A DNA stretch of 6,178 nt from Bacteroidota bacterium (lineage in GTDB: Bacteria; Bacteroidota; Bacteroidia; Cytophagales; Hymenobacteraceae): the NCBI GenBank assembly GCA_023424725.1, contig JAFADQ010000153.1, positions 1 to 6,178 on the forward strand. Direction: 5' to 3'. Under the pieces are notes generated by a model. The model searched no databases. It was not told the DNA's origin and saw only the letters and a program-made list of their open reading frames with translations. A program made the translations under genes and the position numbers. This document shows, one piece after another, positions 1 through 5,464 of this stretch (positions are counted from its first letter, which is position 1; each line of letters begins with the position of its first letter).

Positions 1-1467
1 GGCCTGGTGGCGCTGCTAACGCCCTGCGTTTTCCCAATGATTCCGATGACGGTAAGTTACTTTACTTCAGGCAGTTCCAGCCGGGGGCAGGCCATTAGCA
101 AAGCCGCCATTTACGGTTTTTCTATTGTTGCTATTTATACTTTAATCGGTACTATTGTTGCCAAACTTGCCGGGCCCGACGCGGCAAATTTCCTGAGTAC
201 GCACTGGCTGCCAAATATTTTCTTTTTCCTGATTTTCCTGCTTTTCGGGATGAGCTTTTTGGGAATGTTCGAGATTACCTTGCCCAACTCGCTGGTAAAT
301 AAAATAGACCGGCAAGCCGATAAAGGTGGTTATTATGGCATCTTTTTTATGGCGTTTACGCTGGTGCTGGTGTCGTTTTCGTGCACAGGCCCAATTGTAG
401 GCACCATTTTGGTAGAATCGGCCAACGGCCAAACCCTGCGCCCCATTGCCGGCATGTTTGCTTTTTCTATGGCTTTCGCGATTCCGTTTTCGCTGTTCGC
501 GGCGTTTCCGGGCATGCTTAGCGGCTTGCCAAAGTCGGGCGGATGGCTTAACTCCGTAAAAGTGGTGCTGGGCTTTCTGGAGCTGGCGCTGGCGCTAAAA
601 TTCCTCAGCATCGCCGACCAGGTGTACCACTGGCGCATCCTCGATCGTGAAATTTATATCGCCCTCTGGATCATCATTTTCGCGTTGCTCGGCTTTTATC
701 TTTTGGGCAAAATTAAACTGCCGCACGATAGTGATCTGAAACACATTTCGGTGCCCAGGTTATTAATGGCGACGGTAACATTTGCGTTTGTAGTGTATCT
801 GGTGCCGGGCATGTTTGGCGCGCCGCTAAAAGCATTATCGGGATATTTGCCTCCGCAATCTTCTCTCGATTTCGATTTTACAAGATTACTACGCGAAAGC
901 ACCGCGCACAACAATGCAAATCCGGCCGGAAACAATGCTGCGATGGCCAATTTTCAGCAAGGGTGCGAGCAACCCAAATATGCCGATTTCCTGCATCTCC
1001 CGCATGGTATTCAGGGATATTATGATCTGGATCAGGCTTTAGACTGCGCCAAAAAGGTAAACAAACCTGTGTTTATAGATTTTACCGGCCACGGCTGCGT
1101 AAACTGCCGCGAAATGGAAGCCAATGTTTGGAGCAACCCCGAGGTGCTTCGGCGCCTAAAAAACGATTACGTGGTGGTGGCGCTTTACGTAGACGATAAA
1201 ACCGAACTGCCCGAAAAAGACTGGTACGTAAGCCCTTACGATAACAAAGAAAAAACCACTATTGGCCGCCAAAACGCCGACTACCAGATCCGGAAATTTA
1301 ACATGAACGCCCAGCCCTATTATGTGCTGATGGGCCACAACGGCGAGCCACTGGTTACACCCCAGGCCTATAACCTGAATGTGCAGAATTTTGTAGATTA
1401 TCTGGATAGTGGCCTCGAAGCTTTCCGCAAAGCGAATAGTTTATCGGTGGCGGTAGTGCAGAAATAG
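1..1467 (+). CDS. dsbD: DsbD-type thiol:disulfide interchange protein, 5'-truncated by window
   Basis: The frame is open from base 1 and ends at TAG 1465-1467, giving 488 visible residues; the true start lies upstream. DsbD moves electrons from cytoplasmic thioredoxin across the inner membrane to periplasmic thiol proteins (disulfide isomerases, cytochrome c maturation). Visible domains, numbered from base 1: a membrane domain at about residues 1-273 with roughly eight hydrophobic segments, then a low-complexity Asn/Ala-rich linker, then a thioredoxin-like domain at about 345-470. The three key cysteine sites are present: TPCVFP (Cys9) and SFSCTGP (Cys128), matching the intramembrane pair, and GHGCVNC (Cys366/Cys369), the C-terminal CxxC. 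The N-terminal signal and DsbD-alpha domain would lie outside the window. The stop is followed in frame by a second TAG and then TGA at 1471. The GTG at 7 could pass as a start, but the conserved TPC motif sits right after it, so it is internal. A CcdA-like protein is less likely because of the fused thioredoxin domain. Confidence 0.93.
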   Translation, partial: GLVALLTPCVFPMIPMTVSYFTSGSSSRGQAISKAAIYGFSIVAIYTLIGTIVAKLAGPDAANFLSTHWLPNIFFFLIFLLFGMSFLGMFEITLPNSLVNKIDRQADKGGYYGIFFMAFTLVLVSFSCTGPIVGTILVESANGQTLRPIAGMFAFSMAFAIPFSLFAAFPGMLSGLPKSGGWLNSVKVVLGFLELALALKFLSIADQVYHWRILDREIYIALWIIIFALLGFYLLGKIKLPHDSDLKHISVPRLLMATVTFAFVVYLVPGMFGAPLKALSGYLPPQSSLDFDFTRLLRESTAHNNANPAGNNAAMANFQQGCEQPKYADFLHLPHGIQGYYDLDQALDCAKKVNKPVFIDFTGHGCVNCREMEANVWSNPEVLRRLKNDYVVVALYVDDKTELPEKDWYVSPYDNKEKTTIGRQNADYQIRKFNMNAQPYYVLMGHNGEPLVTPQAYNLNVQNFVDYLDSGLEAFRKANSLSVAVVQK

Positions 1468-1483
1468 TAGTGAGTAGTGGGTA
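1466..1483 (+). repeat. 18-bp inverted repeat, left arm (AGTAGTGAGTAGTGGGTA)
   Basis: This stretch is a perfect reverse complement of 2004-2021, 18 of 18 bases. It overlaps the last two bases of the dsbD stop codon and is built from AGTAGTG-type short units. From memory, related AGTAGTGAG-type strings occur between genes in Cytophagales genomes; this was not checked. Confidence 0.85.
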
Positions 1484-1583
1484 GTGAGACTTTTAGGAGT
1501 AAAGATTGCTGTTTCCTTGGTTTGTGCCTTCTCAAACTAATTTCGATAGTTTCTGCAGGCGGTCTGCCTGGCTTCTTAAGCAA

Positions 1584-1611
1584 ATGGCTTTGGGCTGAAG
1601 CCCAAAGCTAT
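1584..1611. repeat. REP-like hairpin with GGGC-TGAA-GCCC apex
   Basis: Positions 1584-1595 pair with 1600-1611 around a TGAA loop: nine Watson-Crick pairs (GCTTTGGGC/GCCCAAAGC), then one G-U and two A-T pairs. It lies 117 nt past the dsbD stop. It lacks an immediate T tract, so it looks more like a palindromic repeat or an mRNA-stabilising stem than a terminator. Confidence 0.7.
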
Positions 1612-1666
1612 GCGTAGAAAAGGTGTTTTTATTGATTACTTCTACTCACTTATAACCAGCCACTGC

Positions 1667-1745
1667 CCGGCCTGAAGGCCTTGGATACATGACTACTGGC
1701 CTTTTTTATAATCCTGATTTACCCTCTCCAAGGCCTTCAGGCCGG
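1667..1745. repeat. 19-bp perfect inverted repeat with 41-nt spacer
   Basis: Arm 1667-1685 (CCGGCCTGAAGGCCTTGGA) is the exact reverse complement of 1727-1745. Each arm is itself nearly palindromic (GGCC-TGAA-GGCC and GGCC-TTCA-GGCC), so it can form either two small hairpins or one long stem. The spacer contains a further GGCC followed by TTTTTT at 1698-1707. The structure resembles bacterial REP/BIME elements. Confidence 0.8.
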
Positions 1746-1922
1746 AGAAGTAGAGGGCGTAAATGAGCTAAACCCAAACAAACCAACAATGCTTTTTATG
1801 CGTAGCGTAGGGTTTTTTAACCCTTCGCGAAGAGATAGTGTTATGTTTTTATAGATGGAATCCCTCCGGGGTGCCATCGGTTTTTGCCCTGTAGCGGCCA
1901 TATTTTTGCCTGCCGCAGCCTA

Positions 1923-1967
1923 AAACAAAAAAGCCCGCGGTTTGCACCACGGGCTGTTTTTGTTTTT
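1923..1967. terminator. Bidirectional rho-independent terminator, mainly for trxA
   Basis: Stem 1932-1941 (AGCCCGCGGT) pairs with 1946-1955 (ACCACGGGCT) with one mismatch and a TTGC loop. On the + strand it is followed by GTTTTTGTTTTT (1956-1967); on the - strand it is followed by TTTTTTGTTTTA (complement of 1921-1932). It therefore fits termination in both directions. It lies about 65 nt past the trxA stop and is the first strong terminator beyond dsbD. Confidence 0.8.
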
Positions 1968-2003
1968 AAGTTAAGGTAAATGGTAAGACTATTTTAGTCC
2001 CAA

Positions 2004-2021
2004 TACCCACTACTCACTACT
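2004..2021 (-). repeat. 18-bp inverted repeat, right arm
   Basis: This is the reverse complement of 1466-1483, identical over 18 bases. It sits just outside the trxA stop codon (complement of 2033-2035), so the pair brackets almost exactly the non-coding region between the two convergent genes. Confidence 0.85.
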
Positions 2022-2032
2022 TAATACCAAAA

Positions 2033-2356
2033 TTACACCTGCGCATCAAGCTTCTGAGCAAGCGCCTGCTTTGGCACCGCGCCCACTTGCTTGTCTACTA
2101 CCTGGCCGCCTTTAAAAACGAGCAGGGTAGGGATGCTGCGAATGCCGAATTTTGCCGAAATATTCGGGTTGCGATCTACGTCTACTTTGCCAATTACGGC
2201 TTTGCCTTCGTACTCGCCGGCCAGCTCGTCTACAATTGGGCCCACCATGCGGCAAGGTCCGCACCACTCTGCCCAGAAATCTACTAATACGGGCTTATCA
2301 GAAGCGATAATTTCTTCGAAGTTAGAATCGGTTATTTCGATTGCTTTGTTTGCCAT
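2033..2356 (-). CDS. trxA: Thioredoxin
   Basis: The 107-residue length is typical of single-domain bacterial thioredoxin. The protein is a cytoplasmic dithiol reductant, recharged by thioredoxin reductase, that serves ribonucleotide reductase, peroxidases and DsbD. Visible hallmarks are the buried Asp26 in VDFWAEW, the active site Trp31-Cys32-Gly33-Pro34-Cys35-Arg36, Lys57 in the GKVDVD strand, and the cis-proline Pro76 in the SIPT loop. There is no signal peptide, in keeping with a cytoplasmic location. It starts at ATG (complement of 2354-2356), preceded by an A/T-rich leader without a clear Shine-Dalgarno, and ends in TAA. It faces dsbD tail to tail and is divergent from the SIMPL gene. 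Being complete and canonical, it is probably the housekeeping thioredoxin. Confidence 0.97.
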   Translation of the reverse strand: MANKAIEITDSNFEEIIASDKPVLVDFWAEWCGPCRMVGPIVDELAGEYEGKAVIGKVDVDRNPNISAKFGIRSIPTLLVFKGGQVVDKQVGAVPKQALAQKLDAQV

Positions 2357-2624
2357 TTTATTTGTGTTTTATGTAAATACAGTTCAAAAATTCGTTTTAT
2401 AGCCAGATTAGTTTTTATGCCTTTCAGCATACGCCAATTAGTTGCGGAAGTTAAAACAACCATCTGCTATATAAAGTTTATGGCATGTTTTGTGCCCTTA
2501 CTTACTCGCAGATTGGAGTAATAACTGCGCCAAAGATAAATTGTTTTCCCGAAACATAAACCTCTTTTGCAAGTCTATAAAAGTCTGCATCTAAAACCAA
2601 ACCTTTTAACCTGATTTACACAAC
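2357..2624. promoter_or_regulatory. Divergent intergenic region holding trxA and SIMPL gene promoters
   Basis: These 268 bp separate two divergent starts, so promoters for both genes should lie here. I see AT-rich stretches, but no convincing full match to the Bacteroidota pattern TTG-N19-TAnnTTTG on either strand. A 5-of-6 match to the -7 motif (AATTTTTG, complement of 2385-2392) precedes trxA, but it lacks a -33 TTG at the right spacing. No operator or riboswitch is evident. Confidence 0.45.
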
Positions 2625-3347
2625 ATGAAATCCCGATTTATTTTATTTTTTATTTTATCGTTATTGCTAACCTCAATTACTATGCTACAGGCGCAAACCA
2701 CGCCTCAGCCGCCGCTAAGGCTTATTAATGTAACCGGCACCGGCGAGGTAAAAGTGAAACCAAACGAAGCCGTTATAAACCTTGGCGTAGAATCGCGCAG
2801 CAAAAGCCTGGACGAAGCCCGCAAACAAACCGACGAAAAAGTGCGCGATGTAATTAAAGTGCTGAAAAGTAACGGAATAGATGAAAAAGAAATCCAGACC
2901 ACGTATTTAAATCTGCACCCCGATTACGAGCGAAACCACCAAACCGGCCAGGTTACACAAACCAGCTACATTGCCAGCAAAGGCATGACGGTGGTAGTAA
3001 AAGACCTTAAAAAGCTGGAAGACCTGATGATTGCGCTGGGCAAAACCGGCCTTAACAGGTTAGATGGTATTCAGTTCCGGACATCTGAACTGGAAAAACA
3101 CCGCGCCGCGGCACGAAAATTGGCCGTTGCAGCCGCCCGCGAAAAAGCAAATGCATTAACCACCGATTTAGGCGTAAAAACCGGAATGGTGCAAACTATT
3201 AACGAAGTAAACTTTAGCAGCGGCCCAAGGCCCATGATGTACAATACCAAAATGGATATGGCAATGGCCGAATCGGGCGGATCGAGCATTGAGCCTGGGC
3301 AGATAACTATTTCCGAAACAGTAGAAGTATCTTTCAGAATTGAGTAA
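2625..3347 (+). CDS. Secreted SIMPL (DUF541) domain protein
   Basis: The product is 240 residues. It opens with a signal peptide (Lys/Arg at 2-4, a Phe/Leu/Ile-rich core to about residue 20, likely cleavage after LQA at 23). The mature protein begins with a family-typical VTGTGEVKVKPNEAVI at about 36-51, followed by a helix with the LDEARKQTDEKV pattern. The end is a strand ending SETVEVSFRIE. This matches the SIMPL/DUF541 family, periplasmic or surface proteins including E. coli YggE and BP26; SIMPL was named for a signalling molecule that associates with mouse pelle-like kinase. The bacterial biochemical role is poorly known; YggE is linked to oxidative stress. The start at 2625 places the signal peptide at the N-terminus; the stop is TAA. 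No cysteine is visible, so a direct thiol role with the neighbouring trxA is not supported. Confidence 0.9.
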   Translation: MKSRFILFFILSLLLTSITMLQAQTTPQPPLRLINVTGTGEVKVKPNEAVINLGVESRSKSLDEARKQTDEKVRDVIKVLKSNGIDEKEIQTTYLNLHPDYERNHQTGQVTQTSYIASKGMTVVVKDLKKLEDLMIALGKTGLNRLDGIQFRTSELEKHRAAARKLAVAAAREKANALTTDLGVKTGMVQTINEVNFSSGPRPMMYNTKMDMAMAESGGSSIEPGQITISETVEVSFRIE

Positions 3348-3375
3348 GAATCAGCCGTTTAAAGTTGAGTTTTGC

Positions 3376-3512
3376 GGTTTTGGCGAACGAGGTCCTTCAC
3401 TACCGTTCAGGATGATGCCGCATGGTGGTAACTGTATTTCTAAACTTAATATACTGTTGCCACCTCGCGCTGTAATGTTGAGCGATAGCGAAACACCTCG
3501 TTTGCCAGAACC
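3376..3512. repeat. 137-bp imperfect palindromic repeat element (MITE/REP-like)
   Basis: Arm 3376-3417 and the reverse complement of 3471-3512 match at 30 of 42 positions, including an uninterrupted AACGAGGT; many differences are transitions that allow G-U pairing in RNA. An inner pair, GGTGGTAAC (3424-3432) with GTTGCCACC (3456-3464), extends the fold, leaving a 23-nt AT-rich loop. The right arm contains TTGAGCGATAGCGAAAC. From memory this resembles the 'ctgagcgaagcgaag'-type dispersed repeats common between genes in Bacteroidota; this was not verified. No transposase is present, so any mobility would be in trans. Confidence 0.65.
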
Positions 3513-3537
3513 GCTTAGTATAAACACATAGCATTAA

Positions 3538-3571
3538 AGCTGCAATGGCCAAAAAAGCGGCCGTTGCAGCT
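3538..3571. terminator. Strong hairpin downstream of SIMPL gene and palindromic element
   Basis: Stem 3538-3550 (AGCTGCAATGGCC) pairs with 3559-3571 (GGCCGTTGCAGCT): 12 Watson-Crick pairs and one T-G wobble, with an 8-nt A-rich loop. It could end SIMPL transcription 190 nt past the stop, but no continuous T tract follows on the + strand, so an intrinsic terminator is uncertain. On the - strand the six Ts fall inside the loop. The right arm's 13 bases recur at 5290-5302. Confidence 0.5.
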
Positions 3572-3706
3572 CAAGGCGTTTGATTCCTGTTTCAGATTAG
3601 TGAATGCCCGTTTCGGTTAGTTTTATTATGATTTGCCTTGGCAGATTTGTAATTTGGTTACCGTTTCAGAAATAAATCTATTAGCAGGAAATCCGGCTTC
3701 GGGCGC

Positions 3707-4279
3707 ATGAAAAGGCACACTTTATTTGCGGTTATTCCATTTGTTGCTTTGTTTTTACTGAGCTGGAAACCTGCTGCGCCCTCGGTTTTTAAGATCACAA
3801 AAGGAACAGTTTACTTTAAGTCTGATGCGCCGCTGGAGCTCATAGAAGCCAGATCGAAAGAGCTGCGCGGCTTGATAGATTTCGAGAAGGAAACTTTTGC
3901 TTTTACGGTAAAAACCGCCTCTTTATAGGGCTTTAACAGCGCGTTGCAAAAAGAGCACTTCAACGAAAACTACATAGAGAGCTATAAATTCCCGAAATCT
4001 ACTTTTAAAGGAAAGATCAACAACCTGGATGATATAAACTTTGCCAAAGACAGTACTTACCCGGCCGGTGTTGCCGGAAAAATGACCATACACGGCGTAA
4101 CCAAATACATTGCAACCAAAGAGAATTTTATTGTAAAAGGCAGAACCATTGTGGGTACTTCTACTTTTAATATCGCTCCAGCCGATTATAACATCGAAAT
4201 ACCCAAAATTGTAAGCGAGAAGATAGCTAAAGAAATAAAGGTTACGGTAAACAACACCTACGAGCCTTTTAAAAAGTAA
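3707..4279 (+). pseudogene. yceI: YceI-family protein gene interrupted by one in-frame TAG
   Basis: From ATG 3707 to TAA 4277-4279 the frame spans 190 codons, about the usual YceI length (E. coli YceI is 191 residues), but codon 74 is TAG (3926-3928). No frameshift exists: both halves are in the same frame. The N-terminal half has a signal-like segment (KRH, then a hydrophobic run to about residue 20), then FKITKGTVYFKSDAPLELIEA, a typical YceI opening. Right after the stop come GFNSALQKEHFNENYIES, the family's most recognisable block, then TFKGKI, the HGVTK strand and the C-terminal IEIPKIVSEKI. YceI proteins are exported lipocalin-fold beta barrels that can bind isoprenoid-type lipids. The interrupted codon was probably Gln CAG (C-to-T), judging from remembered relatives with SFQGFN. 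It could be a recent pseudogene, a read error or a readthrough gene; restart at TTG 3944 would give only a fragment without a signal. It lies 36 bp before a DUF5777-like gene. Confidence 0.85.
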
Positions 4280-4315
4280 CGTGCCTGCCGCTAAACAACA
4301 CACAATCGTATTCAC

Positions 4316-5215
4316 ATGAAAATTTTTAGAAGTTTCGCTTTTGCTCTCGTAGGAATGTTTTTGAGCCTCTCAGCCTCTGCGCAGGACGATTTGTTGTCGA
4401 TGCTGGAAGAGGAGGAGGAAGAAGAGCAAAGCGTGCTGGCAAAAGCGAGCTTTAAAACCACGCGTGTAATTAATGCGCACTCGCTCGAGAATGTGGCCGG
4501 CGGTGTGCTGGATATGAAGATTTCTCACCGTTTCGGCTTTATTAACACAGGTGCTTACGAGCTTTTTGGGCCAGATCAGGCCACCATCCGGATTGGGTTG
4601 GATTATGGCCTTTCAGACAAATTAATGATTGGCCTTGGCCGCAGCAGTTTCTAGAAAACGTACGACGGATTTATAAAATATAAGCTGCTGGGCCAAAGCT
4701 CGGGCAAACGAAATATGCCTCTAACACTGGCTTATTTGGCCACCACAGCTATCTCTACTTTAGAATGGCAAGACCCGAATCGTGAAAATTATTTATCGAG
4801 CCGGATGTCGTACACGCACCAGTTAATTCTGGGCCGCAAGTTTAGCAAAAGCTTTTCGCTGCAGTTAATGCCTACCGTGGTGCACCGCAACCTTACCAAA
4901 ACAGTAAAAGAGAAAAACGATGTATATGCGCTTGGCGCTGCGCTACGGCAGAAGTTAACCATGCGGCTTTCTGTTAATGTTGAGTATTTTCATTTGCTGC
5001 CCGACCAGGTGGCCGAAAATAATTTTAACTCCCTTTCGGTTGGGTTCGATATAGAAACGGGTGGCCACGTTTTCCAGCTCCATTTTACCAACTCTACTTC
5101 TATGATAGAGCGCGGCTTTATTACCGAAACGGTTGGCGATTGGGGCAAAGGCGATATTCATTTCGGGTTTAACGTATCCAGAGTATTCACCATCCGCGAT
5201 AAACGAACAGAATAA
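4316..5215 (+). pseudogene. DUF5777-like outer-membrane beta-barrel gene with one in-frame TAG
   Basis: From ATG 4316 to TAA 5213-5215 the single frame is 300 codons including the terminal stop, interrupted only at codon 113 by TAG (4652-4654). The product begins with a signal peptide (KIFR, hydrophobic core, ASA|Q at 20-23), then a short DDLLSML segment, seven consecutive Glu (31-37), and then alternating strands typical of a membrane barrel: the HRFGFINTG, IRIGLDYGLSDKLMIGLGRSSF, LILGRKFSKSFSLQLMPTVVHR, LSVGFDIETGGHVFQLHFTNS and GDIHFGFNVSRVF stretches. This matches my recollection of Bacteroidota DUF5777 beta-barrel proteins; the substrate or function is unknown. After the TAG, KTYDGFIKYKLL continues in frame; relatives as I recall them carry Glu there (GAG-to-TAG). 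An ATG at 4715 could restart, but would make a 166-residue fragment without a signal. It is probably co-transcribed with the YceI gene. Confidence 0.8.
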
Positions 5216-5242
5216 AGCGCTACTTTTTTCTGATTTTACAAG

Positions 5243-5268
5243 ACCGTGGCCTGCAGCCGCGGTTTTTT
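5243..5268 (+). terminator. Rho-independent terminator of the YceI-DUF5777 operon
   Basis: Stem 5243-5250 (ACCGTGGC) pairs with 5256-5263 (GCCGCGGT) with one T-G wobble and a CTGCA loop, followed directly by a T run (5263-5268). It starts 27 nt past the DUF5777 stop, a canonical position. Confidence 0.85.
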
Positions 5269-5464
5269 GTTTCTGATAAATGCTTTTTTGGCCGTTGCAG
5301 CTATACACTAGCCGTTAAAATTTGCGTTTAAAACAGTAAAGGCAGATTATCTGGAGGGTTTTAATTTGCCTAAAGCACCAACTTTGGCCTGTAAGTTCAG
5401 TATCAGTAATTATATTAGTGCGGTAAAAGTGCTACTTTAGGCATTTAATGAGTATCTGATTTTT

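Larger units (their letters stand above)
1468..2032. other. 565-bp non-coding region rich in palindromes
   Basis: I find no credible gene here between the convergent dsbD and trxA. The stretch holds, in order, one arm of an 18-bp inverted repeat, a 12-bp-stem hairpin with TGAA loop, a 19-bp inverted repeat with a 41-nt spacer, two small palindromes (1809-1824 and the 10-bp CTTCGCGAAG at 1823-1832), a possible hairpin GATGG/CCATC at 1854-1878, a bidirectional terminator, and the other 18-bp arm. This density suggests an accumulation of REP-like elements between converging genes. Confidence 0.75.
3348..3706. other. 359-bp non-coding region with palindromic elements
   Basis: No convincing gene is seen. 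A short open frame at 3340-3531 overlaps the end of the SIMPL gene and is mostly made of repeat sequence, so it was not called. The region contains a 137-bp imperfect palindromic element, a 13-bp stem hairpin, and an A/T-rich stretch at about 3611-3680 that probably includes the promoter of the YceI operon. A TTTG at 3653-3656 is reminiscent of a -7 box, but the full consensus is absent. Confidence 0.6.

Noticed and set aside
1466..2021. CRISPR array or integron-type repeats in the dsbD-trxA spacer
   Set aside because: The repeats are inverted rather than regularly spaced direct repeats, and no cas or integrase gene is present.
2087..2402. Open frames on the + strand opposite trxA
   Set aside because: They are antisense shadows of a canonical thioredoxin gene with no recognisable protein features.
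2513..2543. TTG plus TAAATTG as a promoter for the SIMPL gene
   Set aside because: The -7 box is one base short and the 21-nt spacer is off the usual 19, so it is too weak to annotate.
3340..3531. 63-codon open frame overlapping the SIMPL gene end
   Set aside because: It overlaps the SIMPL stop region, lies mostly within the palindromic repeat element, and its translation shows no domain, signal or compositional sign of a protein.
3707..4279. TAG as a pyrrolysine or selenocysteine-type insertion site in YceI
   Set aside because: YceI has no catalytic residue at this position, the expected residue is an ordinary Gln, and no insertion element is recognisable; ordinary nonsense change or suppression fits better.
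3923..4315. 130-codon open frame on the - strand opposite the YceI gene
   Set aside because: It is antisense to clearly recognisable YceI sequence and has no domain of its own.
5433..5440. TACTTTAG as a Bacteroidota -7 promoter box for the M43 gene
   Set aside because: It matches TAnnTTTG at 5 of 6 fixed positions, but no TTG lies about 19 nt upstream, and such a match is expected by chance in AT-rich DNA.
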